Position numbers and translations under genes: made by a program
Virus record (IMG/VR): IMGVR_UViG_3300010316_001058
Location: 1 to 60,259 of that record
DNA: 60,259 nucleotides
From: a virus
Strand: one strand, 5' to 3'
Part shown: positions 19,840 through 26,832 of the stretch, piece after piece
Numbering within the stretch: the stretch's first letter is position 1
How the letters are laid out: each line of letters starts with the position of its first letter
The notes under the pieces: generated by a model
Databases searched by the model: none
What the model was told of the DNA's origin: nothing
Seen by the model: only the letters and a program-made list of their open reading frames with translations

Positions 19840-20835
19840 ATGACACAGATTAAAATCAACAACGGTAGCTATAAGATCCGCGGCGCTGAGACTAGCATGT
19901 CCGGCAATGTGTTTGAGCTTGTAGAAGAATTCAAAGTTGGTAAGATTGGCGGCTACGTAACCGTAGATGGTCGTAGCGTTGCCGGCTTGCCCGATCGCAA
20001 CATCAAGATCCGCTGCGATGGTCCAGAAGACTACACGGTGGTCACAGGCCCCGCTAATGTACAGGCGATTGACGAAACAGACGAGCAGATCATTGAGCGG
20101 CTTCGCAACCGTTTCGACATGCTTTCGGAGATGACCAAAGCAGTCAAGAAGGGCGCTGTTGGCGCTATGATCGTAAGCGGACCTCCAGGCGTTGGCAAGT
20201 CACATGGTGTTGAGGAAGTGCTTGATCGGTATCAGATGGTTGAGACGCTGGGTGGCAGTCAGAAGCACGAGGTAGTCAAAGGCGCAATGAGCGCGATTGG
20301 CTTGTACTGCAAGCTCTACAAGTTCTCCGACAAGGACAACGTGTTGGTGTTCGACGACTGTGACAGCATCTTTAACGACGAGCTGTCGCTTAACATTATG
20401 AAGGCGGCACTTGACTCAAAGAAGAAGCGTGTGATTCACTGGAACACAGATAGCTACAAGCTACGCAACGAAGGTGTGCCAGATCAGTTCGAGTTCAAAG
20501 GCTCGGCGATCTTTATCACTAACTTGAAGTTCGACAAAGTCAAAGGCAAGCTGCGCGAGCACCTTAAGGCACTTGAGTCACGCTGCCACTACATTGACTT
20601 GACAATTGATACAGACCGCGAGAAGATGCTGCGCATCAACCAAATCGTACAGGACGGCATGTTGGACAGCTACGGCTTCGACGACGAGACACTTGAAGAG
20701 ATCATTGACTTCGTTGACATCAACAAAGATCAACTGCGTGAATTGAGCCTGCGTACTGTACTGAAGATCGCAGACTTAGTAAAGAGCTTTCCAGATCGCT
20801 GGGGCGACTTTGCACAGAATACCGTTATGCGGTAA
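19840..20835 (+). CDS. AAA+ ATPase
   Basis: 331 residues. Walker A VSGPPGVGKSHG (about residues 112-122), Walker B VLVFDDCDS (about 178), sensor-1-like AIFITNLKF, and an arginine-rich region SRCHYIDL near the end of the ATPase domain. The first 90 residues are beta-rich and lack the ATPase motifs. Similar ATPases of unknown role are found in T4-like phages (not gp44). It is the largest gene in the array and stands right before the structured RNA. Possible roles are DNA remodelling or a host-takeover chaperone; neither is shown. Confidence 0.9.
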   Translation: MTQIKINNGSYKIRGAETSMSGNVFELVEEFKVGKIGGYVTVDGRSVAGLPDRNIKIRCDGPEDYTVVTGPANVQAIDETDEQIIERLRNRFDMLSEMTKAVKKGAVGAMIVSGPPGVGKSHGVEEVLDRYQMVETLGGSQKHEVVKGAMSAIGLYCKLYKFSDKDNVLVFDDCDSIFNDELSLNIMKAALDSKKKRVIHWNTDSYKLRNEGVPDQFEFKGSAIFITNLKFDKVKGKLREHLKALESRCHYIDLTIDTDREKMLRINQIVQDGMLDSYGFDDETLEEIIDFVDINKDQLRELSLRTVLKIADLVKSFPDRWGDFAQNTVMR

Positions 20836-20842
20836 CGAGATG

Positions 20843-21024
20843 GTGTTGCGTTTGGCAGGTTGAGCTATGCTCCCGCAAACGCAACACTTAAAGCAGGGTT
20901 AACCTGCGACAGTGCTGGACACTTGTTTGCCCTCGGTCCAGCGCACTACAGAGCAAGAGTGCTGCCCTCGCACTATGCTCTAACTGCTCGGGATGCGGTT
21001 GCCCTGCTGCTCCCGAGCATTTTT
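20843..21024 (+). ncRNA. Five-hairpin RNA with loops complementary to early mRNA leaders
   Basis: After the AAA+ stop come HP1 (12-bp stem, 20843-20854 with 20876-20887), HP2 (GCAGG/CCTGC, 20893-20907), HP3 (stem GCTGGAC/GTCCAGC, loop 20921-20935), HP4 (GAGCA and AGTGC with GCACT and TGCTC, loop TGCCCTC, 20951-20980) and HP5 (TGCTCGGGA/TCCCGAGCA, 20985-21019, then TTTTT). The HP3 loop holds CTTGTTTGCCCT, exact antisense of the leader AGGGCAAACAAG. The HP5 loop holds GTTGCCCT, antisense of AGGGCAAC. No ORF fits the region. Transcription could continue from promoter 28 or start nearby. The function is inferred from base complementarity. Confidence 0.7.
20985..21024 (+). terminator. Rho-independent terminator
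   Basis: 9-bp stem TGCTCGGGA/TCCCGAGCA followed by TTTTTC. It ends the structured RNA, and the next promoter begins 4 nt later. It is the clearest intrinsic terminator in the array. Confidence 0.8.
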
Positions 21025-21027
21025 CTC

Positions 21028-21056
21028 TTGACAAGACGTCCAAACGGTGTTACTAT
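21028..21056 (+). promoter_or_regulatory. Array promoter 29 (divergent leader)
   Basis: TTGACA-N17-TACTAT. Leader GAAAGTAAGAAAC lacks AGGGCA, so this message would escape pairing with the upstream RNA. Confidence 0.7.
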
Positions 21057-21083
21057 GAAAGTAAGAAACAAAGGAGAGTCCGA

Positions 21084-21434
21084 ATGAATAAGCTCATCGC
21101 AGTCGCACTGGCTGGCATTGTGTTCGTAACCCCGGCGCAGGCTGGCAATGAAGATGTCATCGTCGGAGCCATTGTTGGCGCGATCCTTGGCAAGGTGCTC
21201 AGTGATAGTCACGGGCATCAGCCACAGTACTATCCACAGCACAGCCCACAAGTTCAGCTACCACAGCACAACCCACGCAACTCACCACGCTTGCCGGGCT
21301 ACTCACGTGGTGTAAACAACCCTAGCGCAGTGTGCTCGAGCACAGCACAGCACAGTGGGAACTGGGTTATCGTGCGTCAATATAACTGCTATGGCGAACT
21401 GCTCGGTGTTCAAAAGAGTGTGCGTCACTACTAA
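21084..21434 (+). CDS. Exported protein with glycine-zipper
   Basis: 116 residues. Signal peptide MNKLIAVALAGIVFVTPAQA. The mature start NEDVIVGAIVGAILGKVL is a glycine-zipper-like helix. The middle is rich in His, Gln, Pro (PQYYPQHSPQVQLPQHNP). The C-terminus has WVIVRQYNCYGELLG, similar to the CYGN end of the His-rich protein at 6319. It probably acts in the periplasm or outer membrane; function unknown. Confidence 0.75.
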   Translation: MNKLIAVALAGIVFVTPAQAGNEDVIVGAIVGAILGKVLSDSHGHQPQYYPQHSPQVQLPQHNPRNSPRLPGYSRGVNNPSAVCSSTAQHSGNWVIVRQYNCYGELLGVQKSVRHY

Positions 21435-21441
21435 TTAGTGG

Positions 21442-21470
21442 TTGACATTGGCACCGTTCAGTGCTATAGT
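21442..21470 (+). promoter_or_regulatory. Array promoter 30
   Basis: TTGACA-N17-TATAGT. GCAC-CGTTCA-GTGC. Leader AGGGCAACA. Confidence 0.9.
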
Positions 21471-21506
21471 ATATGTATAGGGCAACACGCTAAAGGAGAT
21501 TAGCAC

Positions 21507-21701
21507 ATGACTCAGTGGAAAGATATTTCAACGTTCGACTACGGTGCGTATCGCTATGTGGACGTGCTAGTGCGTGGCAAGGATGGTGTGGCTGTGGCTG
21601 CTTGGGACCCCGCGGAATTTGCATTCATCTCCGACCTCCGCGGCAAAGGTATGGGGGAAACCGTATACGGCCCAGTTGCTTGGATGGAAATTCCAGAGTA
21701 A
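21507..21701 (+). CDS. Early protein, 64 aa
   Basis: MTQWKDISTFDYGAYRYVDVLVRGKDGVAVAAW, ending GPVAWMEIPE. The beta-strand pattern with WxxI start and GPVAWMxxP end resembles short conserved phage proteins. Ribosome site CTAAAGGAGATTAGC. Confidence 0.75.
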   Translation: MTQWKDISTFDYGAYRYVDVLVRGKDGVAVAAWDPAEFAFISDLRGKGMGETVYGPVAWMEIPE

Positions 21702-21711
21702 GGATAATGAG

Positions 21712-21864
21712 ATGACTAGAATTTTTATAGTGATGATGATCGTGACTCTTGTAGTGGGACTTGCGTCAGTGTCCTTTGTGGTCAGCAAGTGTGGCGCCAA
21801 GGGGCTGCTCTACGGCAATGGCGCGGTGATCGTTGCTGCTTCAGGAGTGTGCGACGACAAATAA
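21712..21864 (+). CDS. Small membrane protein, 50 aa
   Basis: MTRIFIVMMIVTLVVGLASVSFVV is a single TM helix or signal anchor, followed by KCGAKGLLYGNGAVIVAASGVCDDK with two cysteines, possibly a periplasmic disulfide. It follows the 64-aa gene after 10 nt, with AAGGATAATGAG as ribosome site. Confidence 0.7.
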   Translation: MTRIFIVMMIVTLVVGLASVSFVVSKCGAKGLLYGNGAVIVAASGVCDDK

Positions 21865-21868
21865 ATGG

Positions 21869-21897
21869 TTGACATTGACACCATTAGGTGCTATAGT
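21869..21897 (+). promoter_or_regulatory. Array promoter 31
   Basis: TTGACA-N17-TATAGT. ACACC-ATTA-GGTGC. Leader AGGGCAACAAGG with the ribosome site directly attached. Confidence 0.9.
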
Positions 21898-21922
21898 ATA
21901 TGTATAGGGCAACAAGGAGATA

Positions 21923-22093
21923 ATGAAAATGACCAACTGCTGCGCAAAGAATAAAGTCTGGGTTAATAAGTTCGCTGACCTTGAGGTTCAGGACGTCGAT
22001 AGCAAGGGTGCTCTAACCAAAGATTATGTTGCCTTTGATGTAAATGTTTTTATTTGCAAGGTTTGCAATAAAATTCATTTAAGCGCGGATTAG
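21923..22093 (+). CDS. Small Cys-containing early protein, 56 aa
   Basis: MKMTNCCAKNKVWVNKFADLEV, ending FICKVCNKIHLSAD. The CC and CxxC pairs suggest a small zinc ribbon. AAGGAGATA ribosome site lies within the leader AGGGCAACAAGGAG. No family recognised. Confidence 0.7.
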   Translation: MKMTNCCAKNKVWVNKFADLEVQDVDSKGALTKDYVAFDVNVFICKVCNKIHLSAD

Positions 22094-22095
22094 GC

Positions 22096-22124
22096 TTGTA
22101 ATCTGCACCATTAGGTGCTATAGT
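22096..22124 (+). promoter_or_regulatory. Array promoter 32, weak -35
   Basis: TTGTAA-N17-TATAGT. Perfect GCACC-ATTA-GGTGC dyad. It overlaps nothing and begins 3 nt after the stop. Confidence 0.75.
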
Positions 22125-22159
22125 ATATGTATAGGGCAACAACACAAGAGGGCAACAAG

Positions 22160-22510
22160 ATGGCATATGTAAGCAAAGAAGACAAAGCGAAGTTGGCACC
22201 AGCGATCAAAGCTGTGCTTGCCAAGTACAACATGAAGGGCACGATCGCCGTGCGTCATCACAGCACATTGGTTGTCACTGTGCGTCAAGGCGCTATCGAC
22301 TTCGGTGGCACCGACATCGACGTTAACGTTTATTGGATTCACGAGCACTACAAGGGCAAGGCTAAGAAGTTCCTTACAGAGCTGCTGGCGGCTATGAAGG
22401 GGCCGGACTTCTTTGATCACTCAGACTCAATGACTGATTACTTCCACCGCAGCCACTACACAGACATCAACATCGGCGCATGGAACAGGCCATACGCGCT
22501 GGCCAAGTAA
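22160..22510 (+). CDS. Conserved phage protein, MAYVSK family, copy 2 (116 aa)
   Basis: MAYVSKEDKAKLAPAIKAVLAKYNMKGT; copy 1 is at 12895. Both keep HHS/NHS-LVV and the end YTDINIGAWNRPY. The middle is shortened by about 26 residues. Start ATG 22160 is preferred to the upstream in-frame codon because AGAGGGCAAC is well placed. Confidence 0.85.
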   Translation: MAYVSKEDKAKLAPAIKAVLAKYNMKGTIAVRHHSTLVVTVRQGAIDFGGTDIDVNVYWIHEHYKGKAKKFLTELLAAMKGPDFFDHSDSMTDYFHRSHYTDINIGAWNRPYALAK

Positions 22511-22533
22511 CACACAAACAAAGGACGAACATC

Positions 22534-22878
22534 ATGGGAATTTATTACAGAGGCATCAGCAAGCGCACTCGCACTGTCAAAGGCGTTACGTTTGCGTTCA
22601 CTAACTTCCACGGCAAAGCGCCAGTGAACCGAGTCGAACCCAACCGAGCGTGGAACACCTTTGTTACCAAGAGCTCAAAGACCGCAGACGAGATGGCGCT
22701 CAAGGTCAACTATGTAGTCATGGCCAACACCATCACCGAGATGGCCGAATATGGCGAGACTGTGATCGCTGCGTGGAATGGACAGTCGACTATGGACGAT
22801 CACTTTTGGGACACCAAGGCTGTTGGCAAGGTGATCAAGCGTGGCAAGCGGTGGCAGGTTGAGTTCAGCCCTGCCTAA
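22534..22878 (+). CDS. Early protein, 114 aa
   Basis: MGIYYRGISKRTRTVKGVTFAFTNFHGKAP, basic at the start, then NYVVMANTITEMAEYGETVIAAWNGQ and a basic end (IKRGKRWQVEFSPA). ACAAAGGACGAAC precedes the start. It shares the promoter of copy 2, giving a two-gene unit. No family recognised. Confidence 0.75.
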   Translation: MGIYYRGISKRTRTVKGVTFAFTNFHGKAPVNRVEPNRAWNTFVTKSSKTADEMALKVNYVVMANTITEMAEYGETVIAAWNGQSTMDDHFWDTKAVGKVIKRGKRWQVEFSPA

Positions 22879-22887
22879 ACAAAATGG

Positions 22888-22916
22888 TTGACATCGGAAC
22901 CGTTTGATGCTATATT
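22888..22916 (+). promoter_or_regulatory. Array promoter 33
   Basis: TTGACA-N17-TATATT. Dyad decayed (GGAACCGTTTGATGC). Leader AGGGCAAAC. Confidence 0.9.
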
Positions 22917-22952
22917 ATATGTATAGGGCAAACAACCAAAGAGAGACGCACA

Positions 22953-23690
22953 ATGATTAAGTTTACAAGCATCGTAGCCGCTGCAATGATTACCGCAGGA
23001 GCGGCATCAGCATGTGAATACAAAGCACACAACATCAACATTGACTTCAACGGCACCGCGCCAATTGCAGGTGCGTGTGAAGGCGCAGTGACAGCGATCA
23101 AGTTCTTTGAAGATGTAGGCTACGACGAGCAAGTGTTCACTGTAAACATCACAGTCACTGACGCTGTCTACACTTACATGACAAACGAGAACACAGGCGA
23201 AGAGATTCCGCTTCGTGCGTTTGGCCTGTATGACGGCGAATCAAATCAAATCACAATAAGCGCCTTGGGCACTGACTACATGAACTCACGCACTGCATGG
23301 AACACTGATGCGCGTGATGACACCAGCGGCATGCCAATCACTGAAGAGATTTGGGCAAGCGTTATTACACACGAGACAGCTCATGCACTTAGCACACAGG
23401 TCTTCAACAGGCTGAACCCTGTGATGGTGAGCAACGGCTATTTTATGCCACATGGCCCAAGCGAGTATATTTCTTACATGATTCAACTCGCTACTACACG
23501 CGATGAACTGCGTGATGAGATCATTGCCAGCTTTGACAACCCTACAGCGTTTGCACACAGAGACAACTTGAATCCGTATGTCCACTTTGCTCACCCACAC
23601 AAGTATGGCGTCCGCGCGTACCTTACACAGAACATGGATTGGTTCCATAATGCACTGAGCGGCAAGTTTGGTCAACTGCCGGATTGGTAA
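22953..23690 (+). CDS. Exported zinc metallopeptidase-like protein
   Basis: 245 residues. Signal peptide MIKFTSIVAAAMITAGAASA. The zinc motif HETAH (in VITHETAHALSTQ, about residues 143-147) gives HExxH with the catalytic Glu. A possible downstream ligand is Glu in GPSEYISY, about 28 residues later. This resembles secreted peptidase-like proteins of alphaproteobacteria and is most likely host derived. Expression from an early promoter suggests action on the cell envelope during takeover rather than lysis. The exact peptidase family is not certain. Confidence 0.8.
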   Translation: MIKFTSIVAAAMITAGAASACEYKAHNINIDFNGTAPIAGACEGAVTAIKFFEDVGYDEQVFTVNITVTDAVYTYMTNENTGEEIPLRAFGLYDGESNQITISALGTDYMNSRTAWNTDARDDTSGMPITEEIWASVITHETAHALSTQVFNRLNPVMVSNGYFMPHGPSEYISYMIQLATTRDELRDEIIASFDNPTAFAHRDNLNPYVHFAHPHKYGVRAYLTQNMDWFHNALSGKFGQLPDW

Positions 23691-23698
23691 ATTAGAGG

Positions 23699-23727
23699 TT
23701 GACAATGGCACCACTAGGTGCTATTGT
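23699..23727 (+). promoter_or_regulatory. Array promoter 34
   Basis: TTGACA-N17-TATTGT. GCACC-ACTA-GGTGC. Confidence 0.9.
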
Positions 23728-23764
23728 TATTGTATAGGCAAACAACAAAAGACGAGGGCAGTCA

Positions 23765-24319
23765 ATGAAGTTTATCAAAGTTATCGCGCACACAGTCAAT
23801 GTCGCGGCATTAGCCGGCATGATTGGAGTATACGCAGCAAACAATGTCGCAGCAGACACAGCACAAGACACGATGTCAGTTGCTGATATTGTAGGCGCCG
23901 CCGAACTACTGTGTCTACAGCAAAACATCTACTTCGAAGCAGGCAACCAAAGCCTGCTGGGCAAGGTATCCGTTGCGTGGGTCACACTCAATCGAGTAGA
24001 GGACGATCGTTATCCAGGAACGATCTGCGGCGTAGTCAAGCAAGGACTCAAGGATGACAAGGGCAACATGATCCGACACAAGTGTCAGTTCAGCTGGTAC
24101 TGCGATGGCAAGGCTGATACTGTTTCTGACAACGTTATCGAGCAGCGCGCCTGGCAAGACAGTCAGATAGTTGCCGAGGTTGTGCTGCTAGACTGGGCTC
24201 GTGCTATGCAGTCACCAGTTGGCGAAGCTGTTATGTATCACGCAGACTATGTCGAGCCATACTGGGCTTCAAGCTACGATCGCGTGGTACAGATCGACAC
24301 TCACATTTTTTACGAATAA
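23765..24319 (+). CDS. Cell wall hydrolase, SleB/Hydrolase_2 family
   Basis: 184 residues. N-terminal hydrophobic segment (about 7-30) as signal or anchor, then the SleB-type domain with CLQQNIYFEAGNQSLLGKVSV (catalytic Glu in YFEA), VTLNRVEDDRYPGTICGVV, CQFSWYCDG and YHADYV. These enzymes cleave cortex or murein glycan strands. In phages the family serves as endolysin or muralytic enzyme. Its position in the early array, next to the exported metallopeptidase, is unusual for a lysis gene. No holin is adjacent, though the tiny membrane genes are candidates. Confidence 0.9.
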   Translation: MKFIKVIAHTVNVAALAGMIGVYAANNVAADTAQDTMSVADIVGAAELLCLQQNIYFEAGNQSLLGKVSVAWVTLNRVEDDRYPGTICGVVKQGLKDDKGNMIRHKCQFSWYCDGKADTVSDNVIEQRAWQDSQIVAEVVLLDWARAMQSPVGEAVMYHADYVEPYWASSYDRVVQIDTHIFYE

Positions 24320-24323
24320 GGGG

Positions 24324-24352
24324 TTGACAACGGTGTCAATCAATGCTATAAC
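24324..24352 (+). promoter_or_regulatory. Array promoter 35
   Basis: TTGACA-N17-TATAAC. Spacer GGTGTCAATCAATGC without a strong dyad. Leader AGGCAAACAAGG. Confidence 0.9.
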
Positions 24353-24381
24353 TAGTGTATAGGCAAACAAGGAGACACGCG

Positions 24382-24783
24382 ATGACACATACTTTTGAAG
24401 CAAACATTTTTTCCGACTTGTTCAAAGATGCGCGTGGCTACCGTCCAGACAGCGGACACGAGTTCTACATGCTGGACACCACCGACGATCGCAAGCAAGA
24501 GATCTGGGACAGCATGATCGAAGAGTTCAACGAAGCACAAGAAGCAGAGCAGAAGCGCGAAGCTGCGGCACTTGCTGCGTTTGAAGCTCGTGTTGCTGCG
24601 ACACGCGCACTTGGTGCCAGCACTGACGTCGAAGCGATCAAATGGATCCTTGACGCAGAAGGCATGGACGAGTACGATTACATGTACGGCGCTGATGCTG
24701 CGGCTTTCCACTTCGGACTTGCTTACAGCAATCCATTCAAAGAACTATTCACTCAAGCAATGACTAAGGAGACGACACAATGA
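24382..24783 (+). CDS. Acidic helical early protein, 133 aa
   Basis: MTHTFEANIFSDLFKDARGYRPDSGHEFYML, then a long Ala/Glu helix (FNEAQEAEQKREAAALAAFEARVAATRAL) that is coiled-coil-like, and a hydrophobic end. Overlaps the next gene by ATGA. No family recognised. Confidence 0.75.
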   Translation: MTHTFEANIFSDLFKDARGYRPDSGHEFYMLDTTDDRKQEIWDSMIEEFNEAQEAEQKREAAALAAFEARVAATRALGASTDVEAIKWILDAEGMDEYDYMYGADAAAFHFGLAYSNPFKELFTQAMTKETTQ

Positions 24784-24935
24784 GCTTTATTCCATTTATC
24801 CTCCAAGGTGCGTTCTTTGGATACGTACTCGGCAACTTTTTGTCAATGGAGACTGACCTACTAGCGTTCATAGGCCTGTGCCTCATCAACGCCGCGCTGG
24901 TGATTGTCTACGGCGACCACCGCCGCAACGAATAA
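24780..24935 (+). CDS. Small two-helix membrane protein, 51 aa
   Basis: MSFIPFILQGAFFGYVLGNFLSM and LLAFIGLCLINAALVIVYG are two hydrophobic helices separated by ETD, ending in the basic YGDHRRNE. This is a holin-like size and topology, and it is translationally coupled to the helical gene. It is about 460 bp after the SleB hydrolase, so a holin role is conceivable but unproven. Confidence 0.7.
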   Translation: MSFIPFILQGAFFGYVLGNFLSMETDLLAFIGLCLINAALVIVYGDHRRNE

Positions 24936-24939
24936 ATGG

Positions 24940-24968
24940 TTGACATCGACACCAAACGGTGTTATCGT
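24940..24968 (+). promoter_or_regulatory. Array promoter 36
   Basis: TTGACA-N17-TATCGT. ACACC-AAAC-GGTGT dyad. Confidence 0.9.
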
Positions 24969-24995
24969 AAGTTATAGGCAAACAAGGAGAAGACT

Positions 24996-25475
24996 ATGGG
25001 ACTTGATATGTATCTGACTGCTGAGCGTTACCTTTGGGGATCCGGCGACAACACTGACAAAGACGTCAAAGCTGCTATCCAAAAGATGATGCCAGAGACT
25101 GCGGGCATGGAAGTCAAGACCGTGAGCATCGAAGCCATGTACTGGCGCAAGGCCAACGCTATCCACAAGTGGTTCGTTGACACACTACAGGAAGGAGTCG
25201 ACGAGTGTCAGACTACTCGACTCGAATGGGATAGCCTTGTTCAGCTTCGCGCACTGTGTCAGAGTGTACTTGCTGATCATTCTATTGCTCCAGACGTGCT
25301 GCCAGCAGGCGGCGGGTTCTTCTTTGGCAACACTGAGTACGACGAGTGGTACTTCGACACCCTAGAGCGTACCGTTGAAGGCATTGACCGCATTGAGAAT
25401 CAGTTGGTGGCTGAAACGGACCGATCCGGTGTGCCGTACAGCCAGTGGGAATTCAAATACCAAAGTTCCTGGTAA
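24996..25475 (+). CDS. Conserved phage protein, MGLDMYL family (159 aa)
   Basis: MGLDMYLTAERYLWGSGD and VKTVSIEAMYWRKANAIHKWFVDTLQEG, then GGGFFFGNTEYDEWYFDTLERT, are family signatures known from very many phages, function unknown. The YWRKANAIHKWFV core is the best conserved. AAGGAGAAGACT ribosome site. Confidence 0.9.
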   Translation: MGLDMYLTAERYLWGSGDNTDKDVKAAIQKMMPETAGMEVKTVSIEAMYWRKANAIHKWFVDTLQEGVDECQTTRLEWDSLVQLRALCQSVLADHSIAPDVLPAGGGFFFGNTEYDEWYFDTLERTVEGIDRIENQLVAETDRSGVPYSQWEFKYQSSW

Positions 25476-25482
25476 TAAGAGG

Positions 25483-25511
25483 TTGACAATGGCACCATTG
25501 GGTGCTAGTAT
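25483..25511 (+). promoter_or_regulatory. Array promoter 37
   Basis: TTGACA-N17-TAGTAT. GCACC-ATTG-GGTGC. Leader AGGGCAAAC. Confidence 0.85.
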
Positions 25512-25544
25512 AAGTGTATAGGGCAAACAAACAAGGAACATGAT

Positions 25545-25721
25545 ATGATAGTCTATGCTGTGATGTGCGAGAGCTACAACGGTGAGCGCGATGTGACTGA
25601 GGTCTATACCTTGTATGCTAACAAGAACGATGCCGAAGCCTTTGTAGCCACTGCGATGGCTGGCAAGCGCAGTTCATATTCGCCTACATATTATGTTGAC
25701 CCAATGGAAGTTATTGGTTGA
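25545..25721 (+). CDS. Early protein, 58 aa
   Basis: MIVYAVMCESYNGERDVTEVYTLYANKNDAEAF, alpha/beta, ending YYVDPMEVIG. This pattern (Y-V-CE, YxxxxDAE) is like a widespread small phage protein. The stop TGA is inside the next -35. Confidence 0.75.
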   Translation: MIVYAVMCESYNGERDVTEVYTLYANKNDAEAFVATAMAGKRSSYSPTYYVDPMEVIG

Positions 25722-25746
25722 CAAAGGCACCATTTGGTGCTAGTAT
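25718..25746 (+). promoter_or_regulatory. Array promoter 38
   Basis: TTGACA-N17-TAGTAT, overlapping the preceding stop. GCACC-ATTT-GGTGC. Confidence 0.85.
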
Positions 25747-25780
25747 AAGTGTACAGGGCAACACGCTAAGGAGTTAGCAC

Positions 25781-26182
25781 ATGACAAAGACATTTACCCG
25801 CGTAGGCATCAGCACTAACAAAGGCAAGACTCAGTTCCGCTACACCAACGACCTCAACCGTGAGACGGTGCTCAGCAAGAACGGTCACACTGACATCGTG
25901 TTCTACGAGCTCGGCGAAGCGTTGACCAAAGAGCAGGCAAGCGAAGTTATGAGCAACATCCTTGCTCAAGCTGCTAGCGGCGCATTGGAAGCAACACCCG
26001 ACGATGGCTTTGTTGAACCCAAGGACGAAGCTGTCCAGGTAGCAATGTGCCAAGCTGCTCGCGACAATCCAACACTGGACGCGCAAGCTTTGTTCATGCT
26101 AGTGACTGCTCCGGAAGTCGAAGAGGAGTGGACCCCTGAGAATGCCGACTACTGCGATGTTGGATCGCGTCATCATTATTAA
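25781..26182 (+). CDS. Early protein, 133 aa
   Basis: MTKTFTRVGISTNKGKTQFRYTNDLNRETVL, a beta-rich start, then LGEALTKEQASEVMSNILAQ and a helical acidic end. Ribosome site CTAAGGAGTTAGC with pairing flanks, as at 17553 and 21507. No family recognised. Confidence 0.75.
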   Translation: MTKTFTRVGISTNKGKTQFRYTNDLNRETVLSKNGHTDIVFYELGEALTKEQASEVMSNILAQAASGALEATPDDGFVEPKDEAVQVAMCQAARDNPTLDAQALFMLVTAPEVEEEWTPENADYCDVGSRHHY

Positions 26183-26192
26183 ATAATAATGG

Positions 26193-26221
26193 TTGACAAT
26201 GGCACCATTAGGTGCTATAGT
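26193..26221 (+). promoter_or_regulatory. Array promoter 39
   Basis: TTGACA-N17-TATAGT. GCACC-ATTA-GGTGC. Leader AGGGCAAACAAG (26230-26241), exact complement of RNA loop 3. Confidence 0.9.
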
Positions 26222-26252
26222 ATATGTATAGGGCAAACAAGAGGACTTGAAC

Positions 26253-26477
26253 ATGTCAACATCATTGCGCGACGTAACTCCAACACTCCTGCAGACACGC
26301 TTCTTTGGCGGACAGAACCGCGGCCCATGTGTACAAGTTACACAGACGCAGATGAAGAGCTGTGCTGCAAGCAACCCACAAGGTGTGCAGTTCCTGCAAC
26401 TCACACGCAACGAAGCAGCACTGTTGGCAGCAGAGTTGTTGCGCTTTGCTACAGGCAACGAAGTGGAGGAAGTATAA
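26253..26477 (+). CDS. Early protein, 74 aa
   Basis: MSTSLRDVTPTLLQTRFFGGQNRGPCVQVTQ, then QFLQLTRNEAALLAAELLRFATG. The FFGGxNRGxCVQ pattern and the C-terminal helix look like a conserved phage family. Stop/start TAATG couples it to the next gene. Confidence 0.75.
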   Translation: MSTSLRDVTPTLLQTRFFGGQNRGPCVQVTQTQMKSCAASNPQGVQFLQLTRNEAALLAAELLRFATGNEVEEV

Positions 26478-26758
26478 TGAACACTGCACAGATCATCCTA
26501 AGCCAAATCAAAACACTGGACCCGATGGCCACGTTCGCTTGGGGCGCGAAAGATATGATCCGCATCACTGACGGCTTGAAGTTCAAGACTTCGGGCATGG
26601 TCAAGTGGAAAGGCTACGTAGAGGTCACACTCAACGGCAGCGACCTCTACGACATCGACTTCTACAAGATCCGCGGTGCCAAGCTTACCTACACCGAACA
26701 GGTAACTGATGTGTTCGTCGAAGACTTGGTCAGCACCATAGACAGCGTGGTAGGATAA
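26477..26758 (+). CDS. Early protein, 93 aa
   Basis: MNTAQIILSQIKTLDPMATFAWGAKDM, then GLKFKTSGMVKWKGYVEVTLNGSDLYDIDFYKIRG. The beta-rich second half with KWKGYVEVTLN resembles conserved small proteins of T4-like phages. GGAGGAAGTATA places the start. Confidence 0.8.
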   Translation: MNTAQIILSQIKTLDPMATFAWGAKDMIRITDGLKFKTSGMVKWKGYVEVTLNGSDLYDIDFYKIRGAKLTYTEQVTDVFVEDLVSTIDSVVG

Positions 26759-26775
26759 CATGTCATCATAAAAGG

Positions 26776-26804
26776 TTGACAATGGCACCGTTTGGTGCTA
26801 TAGT
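26776..26804 (+). promoter_or_regulatory. Array promoter 40
   Basis: TTGACA-N17-TATAGT. GCACC-GTTT-GGTGC. Leader AGGGCAACAAGGAG contains the ribosome site. Confidence 0.9.
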
Positions 26805-26832
26805 ATATGTATAGGGCAACAAGGAGAGCAAG

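Noticed and set aside
20860-21087. 75-codon ORF over the five hairpins
   Set aside because: Lacks a ribosome site, uses a rare start, and crosses an intrinsic terminator and promoter; the RNA structure explains the sequence better.
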